A stretch of 64,000 bases of DNA from Doryteuthis pealeii (taxonomy: Eukaryota > Mollusca > Cephalopoda > Myopsida > Loliginidae). How positions within the stretch are numbered: position 1 is the stretch's first letter; every line of letters starts with the position of its first letter. This document shows, piece after piece, positions 1 to 9,659 of the stretch. Location of the stretch: positions 77,667,510-77,731,509 of the forward strand of contig CM042151.1 of assembly GCA_023376005.1 (NCBI GenBank), in the 5' to 3' direction. The position numbers were made by a program, and so were the translations under genes. The notes beneath the pieces are model-generated. The model searched no databases and was not told the origin of the DNA. It was given only the letters and a program-made list of their open reading frames with translations.

Positions 1-2640
1 TCTTATTGCAAAACTTTTTTATTTTTTTCAGGTCACTTAACTTTGACCCACCCTTATTTTTGGAGCAAAAAATATCAGTGGGGTAATATAGAATTAAAAC
101 TAATTACAGTATAAATAAAAATACAAAAGACCGAAGGTGTGAATAGAAAAACATTTTTTTAAAGGGAGCGATTTTGGTAGAAAATAAGTACAGAAAATCT
201 GAGAATTAAATGTAAAAATAATTTTTTTTTCAATTTTGGGAGATTTTTATTATTCTGTAGTTTATGAAATATAATTTCCTTTTAGATTATCAATGAAAAA
301 ATTATACATCAATATTTGTTTTGTTTAAAAGGGTGTGGGCCTAACTTTTCAATTGAGTTTTCTCTGATAATTATTAGATAACCATATTAAAGTAAAAATA
401 ATATTATTAAATAATATTTGTTTTTAGAATCTAAAAATATGAAATTTAAAATTCAAAATTATGCGATATATATTTTAAATGAATTTTATCTATTAATTAG
501 GTATATAAATTGTTGCTCTAAAGACTCATAATGATGGAAGTGAATATTTATTTTAAAGAATTTTGATTCATTTTCATTGAATCAGTTTGATTGAAATGAT
601 TCTGAAATTTAAAAGAAAGAATTCATTGATTGATAAGACGACACTGAAAATTTTATTAAAATCAGATAATTCCCTGATTTTTTTGGGGTTTTTTGTTTAT
701 CAATCTGAGGCACTTATCAGCCACTGCTCATTAACATTTTATTTGCTGACTTTTGTCAACAAAAAATGCAAGATTTCTTTTTGCACTCTTAATTTTTCTG
801 TGTGTTTGGAACAAAAAGAAAAAAAAAGAAGAAAAAAAAGAAGATATTTCATTTAAATAAAACATCAACAAGTTAGTAATTCTTCTGTACATAGTGAATT
901 AATGTTTTTTTGTTATTGACTTCTCAGAAGAAACTTTTTAAAGTGTTTTAAAATGTTGATAAGTGGATTTGTTTTAAGTGTGACATAAATTTTCACTTTG
1001 TCATTTTTGGGGCGAATTTAATTGTTTAAAATGTATTAAGAATAAATTACATATGTGATATTATTTTGCTTACTTTATTGATGCTCATTATGTTACTACT
1101 CTTTGACTTAAACAAAAATTTGACCTTAAATAATCGATTTAATTAATTTTAATTCGTTTTTAAAGTGAAAATTGGTGTGTATTTTGTTGATACCTATTCT
1201 TTTACTAGGTACCAATAAAATAGGTCATGTGATCAGTTTAAGCCATATTGAAGGAAGAAATGTAAATATTTTAAAACTTAAAAAAAAAATCTTGCAAAAA
1301 AGAAAAAAAAGAACATAAAGAGTTGTAACAAAGAAAAACAGTTAATTCAAACATCAAATTATCCGATTTGGGAAAAATTACTCACTGTTATCTTGAAAAA
1401 TAAGTAAAACAGTCCATTTTTTTTACAACAGGGTCAGTTTCCTTACTGATATTTTTTAGCAGAATTCTATATTCATGGTTCTTTTACTAAAAAGCTCACA
1501 CATTGAAACTTATAAAAATCTTCTGATATAATTATTCAGACTTTTGTCTTTATAGAAAAAAAAATCGTTTTTTGTTGGTTCATTTTTTCATATTTCATGA
1601 AATAAAATGGGGGCGGGGTAGACCTTGTGAAAAATATTTCCCCTAATATATTTGAGGAAAAAACGATTTTAGACATATTTACATCTACAGGTAAATAAAT
1701 ATGGAAATTTTTCATAGAATTTTTTTAAAAGCCGGTTGATTTGAGCTACGTTAAATTTCAATTGATTTAACGGTGCAAAGATGTAAACATTGTTTCCGTT
1801 CATAATTTTCATTATTTCCCTAAGCTGAATTTTTTTTTTTAAATCATCAGGAGTTTTTGTAAGGTTTCTTCTTTCGAATGGGCAAAAAATTTTGAAAATA
1901 TTAAACTTTATGCAAGTTCTATTGCGTTAAATATAGGGGGGGGGTAAATTTCACAGGGAAAATTGGTGGTAACTACTATTCTTACACAAGACAAATTTGA
2001 ATACGGTAAAATTAACGTTAAGAGTTTAGGACTTTTTTTTTTTTTATCAAGTCGTGTTTTCATTTATTTTCAAAAGTCCGTGAAGGAGTATATAGTTAGG
2101 GCGCTGAGAACTTTTGCACATATCTTAGAAAGTTTTGCAAATTTACTAATTAACAGTAACTTCCCTTTATACAATGAAAAATTACAACTGGGAAAATTTT
2201 TTGGTAGACACCGTTTAAATCGATTATTTTTTAAAATAAGTTTTTACATTAGATTTTAATGTTAAGCGAAGGTACTTAAAAATCGGTGTCTTTCCGGAAT
2301 GCGAAGAAATTTACACAACAAAGTAGGACGTTATACAGTGTTGTGTATAATATCATTATTTAAATATGAAAGAACAAGTGACAAAATACTGCTTTAATTT
2401 TAAGTTAAAACCCAGACCTAACCCTAACCCTAACCCTAAAAATATTGAAGACAACGCCGTGTAACGTCAATTTTGTTTTGCATATTTCTTGATATTTTTT
2501 GGAACGGACCACAATTCTTAACAAGTACGCGATTTTTTTTGTAAAGTTTTACTAATGGAATTAAGTTTTTTGTTGGTTGGTTTATCGTTTTTGTTTTTTC
2601 TTTATAATTTTTTTTTTTTTAAGATAAATAACAAATATAT
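1..2640. other. AT-rich stretch without recognisable gene
   Basis: Very AT-rich sequence with many A and T homopolymers. The open frames are short and low-complexity, and I recognise no protein domain, tRNA or transposon end. Apart from the short telomere-like tract near 2417 I see nothing that can be named. This part lies outside the three-arm repeat. Confidence 0.6.
2417..2439. repeat. Short interstitial telomere-like tract (CCTAAC)n
   Basis: Between three and four tandem copies of the vertebrate/mollusc-type telomere hexamer on the C-rich strand, in AT-rich DNA. Unlike the other CCCTAA tracts of this window I find no terminal inverted repeats around it. Confidence 0.8.
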
Positions 2641-3530
2641 AAATTTAATAACGCTCATAGGATCACAATAAAATAAAACAGTAAGTATTTTATCTCAGTA
2701 AAAAAAAAGGTGCAAAATGATTTTTTAAACATTTGATCAGACGAAAAGTTATGATTAATATAAAAAATTACAACACAATGCAAGGATGGTACAAGGCCAT
2801 AAATTATGGCAATAGTTAAATAAATCCAATTCAAGTGGACCTTAAAACGGAAAACAGAAAACCAATATCATTTTAAAGAAACAATGTGTTACTTTTCTTA
2901 CCTTTTCATTTTCTTGTTTTCCAAGTAAAAACGAAAACCACAAAAGAATCAAATATTCCTTATCTTCTTCTTTAAAATGAAAATAAGTTTGTTTAAAAAA
3001 ATAACCGTAGGTAAAGATAAAAATATGCAATTTTTTCTCAGATGTCAAAATCTGGCGGTAACAAAAACAAAGAAATCCCAAGGGGAAACGACTAGACGGT
3101 GAAGAGGGACAAGAGTCCCTTTTCTTAAAAACATTCAATCGGCGCTTTCCAACTTATAATTGTCACATATTAACATTTTGTCAACAGATTTCAGACATTT
3201 TTGGATATCGTGTCGAGTCCATACCTGATCGGGTTACAACACATTAAAACACGGTTTCATGAGATTTAGATTGCTCATTTTGACTAAACTTTTAAATTTA
3301 ACAAAGTCTCACACTTAAGAGTAATGAGAATTCTTAATTGAAATTTGTTAAAACTAATTAAATAAATGTTTTTCTTGTAAAAAAGATTAAGAAAAAACGA
3401 GTTGATATATTTTACATGTATCTTTTAATGAAAATATATTCTTCAAGTAAAGAGAAATTAATTAGTTTGTGTCCCATTCATGAAAAATATAGTCACTATC
3501 AAGTAAATAACAAAAAAAAAAAAAAACAAA

Positions 3531-3626
3531 AAAAACACACACACACACACACAAACGAATATGGGAAAGACTAACACACACAGATACCCGCACACAAAAA
3601 ATCTGGAATAATACAAAGACATTATT

Positions 3627-3672
<46 letters not shown>
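3531..3672. repeat. (AC)n microsatellites
   Basis: Two (AC)n runs, about 3533-3552 and 3629-3671, separated by unique sequence, behind an A-rich run. The mirrored copy near 58670-58800 is (GT)n with an interruption. The third copy near 60465-60605 is broken by single-base indels. Confidence 0.95.
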
Positions 3673-3673
<1 letters not shown>

Positions 3674-3991
3674 GAATTCAGAGGAATAGACATTACCAAG
3701 CATATAACAGAATGACCAGTTGCTAGTGACAAGTTAACAGCTCCCTTCTAGAGATTCATGCTTTCAGAAATCTTTTGACAAAGGGATTTTTCATCCCAAA
3801 ATATTAAGAGAATAAATCAAAGGTAAATGAACAACACCACAGTTACCTTCTTTTTTCTTTACACTTGCATTGTGATAGTCTTCAAAATCAACCACCAAAC
3901 TAATATAAATACAATGATGCAAGCAAATTATAAAACTCTTCTAAATAATATAGAATTATATGAAGGAAAGTTTTAATGTGGTTGAAAAGTG

Positions 3992-4444
3992 GGTAATTTT
4001 CACCTTTAGTTGTCAAAATTCCTAGCATAAAATTGTGCATGTGCATCATCTGAAATGAACTTAATTGTTATTAAGAACACATTTTATGAAATTTTTGTGT
4101 TAAAGCATGCAGTTGTATTGTTTTCGAAAAAGTTTCTAAGATTTGTTTATTTCGCACGGACACTTTCAAAATGGCTACCAGCTTGTTTCAAAGTGAAAGT
4201 CAGTTGGCTAAATTCCTAGCATAAAATTATCTGAAATGTACTTAATTGTTATTAAGAACACATTTTATGATATTTTTGTGTTAAAGCATGCAGTTGTATT
4301 GTTTTCAAAAAGTTTCTAAGATTTGTGTATTTCGCATAGAGACTTTCAAAATAGCTACTGGCTTGGTTCAAAGTGAAAGTCAAGGGAGGTTACTCTAATT
4401 GCCTTATTTGCTAGGAATTTTGACAACTAAAGGTGAAAATTACC
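3992..4444. mobile_element. hAT-like MITE, family C, with perfect 8-bp target duplication
   Basis: A 453-bp non-autonomous element. It starts GGTAATTTTCACC and ends with the reverse complement; the terminal inverted repeats are about 35 bp and essentially perfect. It is flanked on both sides by GAAAAGTG, an exact 8-bp direct repeat, which is the target-duplication length of hAT-type transposases. The interior consists of two diverged head-to-tail copies of a ~185-bp unit (about 4018-4200 and 4207-4390). No coding capacity. Mirrored at 57897-58346 and repeated near 60940-61395. A diverged fragment of the interior is at about 8545-8745. Confidence 0.85.
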
Positions 4445-4616
4445 GAAAAGTGTGTGTCCATATAAGAGAAATAGAAGTTGTCATGTGAAGACTTACATCA
4501 AGGTATGGTGCATGTGGTAAGAGGTTAAGCATACATGTGTATGCCAATTCTCTGCCAAAGTTTGAAGAGACTTGAATCTTCCACATGCTTGCATTATATA
4601 CTTCTTTGACCAGAGT

Positions 4617-4790
4617 GTCCTATCATAGTATAATGATTAGAAAGCTTGTCTCATAGATGCCTTATTACTGAATAGTGAGTTAGTTCCATGTCAGATGCCC
4701 CTTACTTGAGACATCGTGTCCCATTTCATCCATGGAGAATGTATTGGGTAAATTCCTACTTCTTTGACCACACCACCTTGTCTTTAATAT
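4617..4790 (+). mobile_element. tRNA-derived SINE (degenerate)
   Basis: An A-box-like stretch around ATAATGATTAGAAAGC is followed ~40 bases later by a B-box-like GAGTTAGTTCCATG. A body containing CCATGGAGAATGTATTGGGTAAA follows. The same architecture, better preserved, is on the minus strand at 36925-37075, where the B-box reads GAGTTCGATCCTC. Degenerate and not expected to be transcribed. Confidence 0.6.
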
Positions 4791-5029
4791 TTCCATGCTG
4801 CTGCTGCTGCTATTATGTGTGTATTAAAACATGACATTGGTTGCAGTAATGAATATAAAACAATTTGTACAACTCAAAAAGAATTATTGCCAGAGTAACC
4901 ATACAGAAAAGAGGACACATAAGGAAAAGAGGCACAAAAAAGTAAATAAAGGTGTGTAGAAAAATCTTTTGTGGTACATGTGTGAAGTTAATAAAAAAAA
5001 AGATACAAATGTTTGTCAGAAACATATTA

Positions 5030-5196
5030 TAAAAAATGTATCTAAGGTAGCTGGGATGTCCCCTCGGTCGACATGCCTCTTTTCAAACCAACCAATTACA
5101 GGCCCGCAAACTTTAGTGGTAAAAATTGAAGATAAGAAATCTTCCTCATTTAGATCCAGTGACTCTTGGGGTTGGACATAGATATTGTCGCTCCCT
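5030..5196 (-). CDS. Candidate coding exon of unknown protein
   Basis: On the minus strand a run of about 60 open codons reads like real protein, rich in acidic and aromatic residues. Recognisable parts are YVQPQESLDLNEEDF and GPVIGWFEKRHVDRGDIP. It is preceded by a pyrimidine-rich tract ending in TATAG, a plausible splice acceptor, with an in-frame TGA just upstream inside the putative intron. The frame stays open to a TGA near 5018. It does not begin with Met, so if real it is an internal or terminal exon. The opposite strand is also open (70 codons from 4969). The frame is intact in arm 2 (57130-57310); arm 3 keeps the region with a few indels. I do not recognise the family. Confidence 0.35.
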
Positions 5197-5199
5197 ATA

Positions 5200-6540
5200 A
5201 TTCAGCAGAGAGTAGCAGAGATAGAGAAGGGCAGTCGTAAGTACAGTAACTTAACATAAACATAACAAGGACTCAGTTAAGTGGAATTCTATTCATTCTA
5301 TTTATATAATTGATATTTCGTACAAACAATATTATTGTTTGCAACAATAAGTGTATTTTCTTGTATGTATGAATATATTATTATAGTGTTATTTGAAATT
5401 TCATGTTGTGTTCATATATTTCCTGTTTCTAGCCCTTGGTAATTCCACATTCATGGTTTAAATCAGCACAATATTTGAGAAGTATTCATTTAGTTGTTGC
5501 TTGTGTGGATTTATATATAATATGTGGGTAGTGTGTATTATTGTGTTGAGTTCAATACACCATGTGCATCTGGCTACCAGGCCATGTCATCAGAAAAAAA
5601 GAAATAAATTTGTGTATTTTCAAATATCCAGATAGGTTACCATGGCAACAGATGACATTGTCATCTAGCAAACTTCTGAAATAAGCAAGAGCAGATAATC
5701 AAACAGTAAAGAGTGGCATTAAAACAAGAGCAGATAACTAAGCAGACAGATAGGAGGAAGAAAGGGACAGATAATTCTGCCCAAGGAAAATGTCCAATCT
5801 TAAATGATCACCAATCCAAAGAGAAAGAAAGTTTGAATTTGGCATTATGCACATGTTACAAGGGGTAGCATGTGTAGCAAATTGGTACAACAAGTTACTG
5901 TAACAAAAAATTGCTTAATATTGCAGCAGAAGTGTTTTCTAGGCAACTGTGATAAAAGGTTAATGCTGAAATTAATTATAAATAAAACATGCAAATATAA
6001 ACAAATAACAGGAGGTTGAATTGAGCTGATGTTTTCTTTTTTAGGTGTTGATATATTTTTGGTAATGATAATGTTTGTGTATCTGTACATTAATTTTATG
6101 TGTGAAAATTATTTTAAATTGCTTACTTATGTGTCAGTCCTGAATTCCATTGAGGATTACATTTTGTTATCATTTAGAACTGATATCTTAGCTGGAGTAG
6201 CAGTAAAATATATTAGGTCTGTTCTCTTTTAATACTGAACTTCTACTCTCTAGGCAGGGGATAGCTGGTCTCAGACCCACAAGGTTTTGGTGGCAAAATA
6301 AGAAAGAATTGTTCAAGGAAATGATGACATACTTGTATCTTTTTCTAGGAAAAGGTAATTTTATTTTCAGATTTGATGAAACACCCTCAGAGACCATTAT
6401 ATGCCTGAACTAAAATCACATGGTTAATCAGTTACTGACCAGGAACTACTCTTTGTGTATGATGTCACTGATTTGCAGTTGTTCTCAATGTAGCCTTAGC
6501 CAAAGGGAAACACTCTCACTACTATTTTGTTTATTTTCTG
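5200..6540. other. No recognisable gene
   Basis: AT-rich unique-looking sequence shared by all three arms. A short A-rich tract and several TATA-like runs are present. No frame longer than about 80 codons and none with a recognisable domain. Confidence 0.55.
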
Positions 6541-6548
6541 TACATAGC

Positions 6549-6805
6549 AAACTCAGTCGGTAGAGCATGTGACTAGGAACCATAATGCTCTGGGTTCAAT
6601 ACTGGCCCTCACCAGTGCAGTGCATGAGTAGCACAGCTTGGATTTATGCAGTAAAGTGGGGAGCTGTTAGTAGGTGTGGTATTCCACTCAGACAAAAAAA
6701 AAACTATCTCTCTGGTCTAGCGCTAGTGGAAAGTGGACTCCCTCTTTGTCCAGCTAGTACTGATAATAGGTCACTCCAAAGACTTTACTTTTTACTTTTA
6801 CATTG
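6549..6805 (+). mobile_element. tRNA-derived SINE, family with CTAGCGCTAG body
   Basis: A well-preserved tRNA-like head: A-box region CTCAGTCGGTAGAGCAT at 6552-6568 and B-box GGGTTCAATACT near 6591. The body contains GGTATTCCACTCAGAC, TCTGGTCTAGCGCTAGTGG and a CTCCCTCTTTGTCC motif, then an AT-rich (TTTTTAC) tail. The same family occurs at 32830-33062 (+), 37895-38125 (-), 55505-55795 (-, mirror) and 63490-63780 (+, arm 3). Probably one of the octopod tRNA-SINE groups; I cannot assign a published name from sequence alone. Confidence 0.85.
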
Positions 6806-7519
6806 CAACTGTTCTATAGATCTCAATGACTGAGCTGGACATTTACAGATCATGCCTTGAAACAAAAGTATCTTTCTAATTGAATAACTGATATTGATAT
6901 ACAAGAAAGGATACACATAACAGGAGTTTATATGTTCTGTCATTTCACACACAAAATAAGATTGGTTTTATTAGATTAGTCCAGGAAAACTCCTTCTAGA
7001 CTGGTCTCAAAAACAGTGGTATTCATAAGTCAATGAAGAAAAGATCCTATTGTTTTCACTAGCCCTGAAATATAAGTTGTTCCTTGACGTCTTCTGATTA
7101 TTGACTGACTGTTTAAAATACATTCTCAACTCTGACTAATTCTCACACCTATCGAGTTCTTGTAGTTGATTGTTGGCTACATTTCCAGGCACCAGGTTCA
7201 CAAGTGGTGAAAAGTGGACACTTTTCTAGATATCTATGTCTGGAAATCCAAGTCTTGCCAAAGAATAACAAAATCTTGAAGGTTTTCCAGAAAGATGATT
7301 TTTTCTCTCTTTTCACCAAACAACCAGTAACTTCGCAGCCTGAAAAAGCATACAGACCTAATAAGGGCCTCATCTGTCATGGACAAAGAAACATTCTATA
7401 GAAACCACATCTTCAAAACCAACTAATTATAAAGTTCAATTTCAAATTTATCAGTTACAAAATTAAAATTTAAACTGACCAATCACAGAATTTATTACCA
7501 TGTCTTAACAAATGGTAGG

Positions 7520-7745
7520 CTTGATTAGGGCAAAGGTTTTCATTGTAGGAAATGGAATCCATGACCCAAGTTCAAATCTTGGATGAGTCTGTTGGCATTG
7601 TACTTTGTACTAATGCCCTTGGGAGAGACATGAATCAATATGTCCTTTCCCCCAGATATGGGTAAATAGTAGGGCAAACTGGATTCTTCTATCTTTGGTT
7701 AGGTAACCAGCTTAGGGAAGGAAAACTGAATTCAAACCAGTTTCA
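7520..7745 (+). mobile_element. SINE, family with GGGTAAATAGTAGGGCA body
   Basis: A B-box-like GACCCAAGTTCAAATC is followed by a body with TACTAATGCCCTTGGGAGAG, ATATGGGTAAATAGTAGGGC, a TTGGTTAGGTAACCAG motif and GAAGGAAAACTG. The same body order recurs at 27750-28100 (+), 27515-27640 (+, partial), and 17010-17270 (-), which identifies it as a dispersed family. Confidence 0.75.
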
Positions 7746-7851
7746 CTCTATTGTCCCATCCTACCTGTCTCTTTACAGGCCTTTGAACTCTGTTCCATAG
7801 CCTTTTCTGCTCTCAAGCAAAATCCAGGTATATTTAAAAAAATCTTTTTGC

Positions 7852-7852
<1 letters not shown>

Positions 7853-7889
<37 letters not shown>

Positions 7890-8412
7890 GACTTTCTGAT
7901 ACCAATTTTGACTGGTGGTTTTTCACTGGAGTTTAAAATGACAGCAAGTATCCTCAAGTCTCCAGGAGACTTCTCAGTATTCTAGCTGATCTTAATGCTG
8001 TAGTTTGGATAGTCCCAATTCTTCCCCTGATCTCTAGTTCTCCCAGTCTCTTTTCCAGGCATATAGAGACCATTCCAAGGACATCAACTACAACTGATAT
8101 CACTGTTATCTTCATGTTCAACAGCTTTTTCAGCTCTCAGCAAGATCCAAGTATTTGTTTATCTTTTTGTTTTCTTTTATTCTCACTGTGGTCCACTGGA
8201 ATAGCAAAATCCACTCAATGATAATTTCTTTTCTTGTTGTTAATTAATACTAGGTCTGGTCTTCTGGCTGGAATTAGGTAACCTGTCTGTATCTCAAAGT
8301 CCTAGATATAATCTTATGGGTCTTATTTTCTAGGATGAATTCTGGTTTGTGCATACACCACTTGGAAGCATGTTCAAATTTTAATCGTTTGCACAATTCC
8401 TAGTGGAAAATA
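7853..8412 (-). pseudogene. 5'-truncated LINE 3' end, ORF2 C-terminus (decayed)
   Basis: Reading the minus strand, the remains of a non-LTR retrotransposon ORF2 C-terminus can be followed through several frames. In order these are LCKRLKFEHASKW, DFEIQTGYLIPARRPDLVL, VDFAIPVDH, a frameshift, ELKKLLNMKITVI, and IQTTALRSARILRSLLET with a terminal stop. This succession is typical of a LINE C-terminus common in aquatic invertebrates (recognised from memory). In-frame stops (one before VDF, one in the YLDLA segment) and a frameshift show it is dead. The 3' UTR ends in the (ATT)n at 7853-7889, which reads as (AAT)n on the sense strand and probably is the LINE tail. The mirror copy carries the same lesions. 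Confidence 0.8.
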
Positions 8413-8769
8413 GATAAGATGCAACAGAATAGCCAGTGCAGGATGTATGGAAAAAGAGACGAAATGGTTAATCCCAGAATAAGTGAATGCAGCTAACTAA
8501 CACAAAAGAAATACATGCCTGCATAATCTGAACATTAGCTACATAAATGAGAGTAACCTCCCCTTGTTTATTTCACTTTGAGGAAGCCATATGTTTTGGT
8601 TGGCCATCTACACTGAAAATACGAATTTGTTCAAATCAATACAACTGCATGTTTTAACACAAAAATATCATAAATTGTGTTCTTAATTTAGCTTGCACAT
8701 TATTTGAAATAAACTTAATTGTATTAAGAACACATTGAAAGACATTGAAAGAGCTTACAAGGAGCGATA

Positions 8770-8851
8770 TAATGATAATAATAATAATAATAATAATAAT
8801 AATATTAATTATTATTATTATTATTGTTATCATTATTATTATTATTATCAA
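8770..8851. repeat. Palindromic (AAT)n/(ATT)n microsatellite
   Basis: About ten AAT units pass through a central ATTAATT into about ten ATT units, with one GTT/ATC interruption. The two halves are reverse complements and could fold into one hairpin. Mirrored at about 53498-53577. Confidence 0.9.
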
Positions 8852-8859
8852 AGAGATAT

Positions 8860-9350
8860 TACATTGGGCAACACAATTTTTATTAAGTTAGATCTGATAC
8901 TTTTTGACTATTCTTTGACCTCTGAATACAAAAATGACCCCAGTTTTTCTATATTACCTCAACTTTTTTAACTACAGGATACCCTCTATTTTTTTTCGCA
9001 AAAACCATAAAAATGTGGTATTTAACAAATTTTTGCTATTTTATGGAATTTAAAAAAGTATGTATAAAGGAAAATAATAAAATATTACACTGGGCAACAT
9101 AATTTTTGTTGAGCTAGATCTGACACTTGTTTTTGACAAACTTTTGAACTATGAATCTAAAAGTTACCCCAGTTTTTCTCTATTACATTTCTATTTCTCT
9201 TTTTGAGTAACAGGATACTCTCACTTGGTCCCCAAAACTGTTAAAATACTGCATGTGACAAATTTGTGCTTATTTTATAAAATGTTTTAAAAATTTACAA
9301 TGGAAAATGATAAAAAATTGCTTGTTTGTAATGTTTATACATACAAAGAA
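8860..9350. repeat. Degenerate direct duplication of ~215 bp
   Basis: Two diverged adjacent copies: one starts near 8862 (ATTACATTGGGCAACACAATTTTTA) and the second near 9085 (ATTACACTGGGCAACATAA). Both continue through a GATCTGA..ACTTTTTGAC segment, ACCCCAGTTTTTCT and CAGGATAC. Non-coding; origin unknown. Confidence 0.7.
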
Positions 9351-9354
9351 TATG

Positions 9355-9450
9355 GGTTATTTCCTATAAGTCTAACATGATCAAAGGGGAACCACTCTTG
9401 ACTGATAAATCATTTATTTATTTATTTTCCCATTAAACTAACCCTAAACC

Positions 9451-9488
<38 letters not shown>

Positions 9489-9577
9489 CATCTTCTTTTT
9501 TCCTAGTAGATCAATAAATAAATAAATAATTTATCAGTCAAGAGTGGTTCCTCTTTGATTATGTTAGACTTTTAACC
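9355..9577. mobile_element. hAT-like fold-back MITE, family B, telomere-like core (copy 1)
   Basis: Long inverted arms (left GGTTATTTCC..., then GGGGAACCACTCTTGACTG; right the reverse complement) enclose a core of CCCTAA and CCCTAAA units at 9439-9488. Each arm continues into an ATTT/AAAT tetranucleotide run. GAATAT stands just outside both ends (9348-9353 and 9578-9583), a partly decayed target duplication. No coding capacity. Mirror copy at 52771-52991. Confidence 0.8.
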
Positions 9578-9659
9578 GAATATTATTACTGTAAGTCAAA
9601 TTGTGTGCAAGTTGTTAAGATAAAAATTTACACGTATAGTTTTTTCTAAAGTTTTCAAT

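Noticed and set aside
587..856. 89-codon frame
   Set aside because: Low-complexity Lys/Phe/Leu composition from A- and T-runs; no domain.
2417..2439. Chromosome end
   Set aside because: Only a few telomere units with unique sequence on both sides; an interstitial tract.
3458..3703. Cysteine/valine-rich frames over the CA repeat
   Set aside because: Pure translation of the (AC)n microsatellite.
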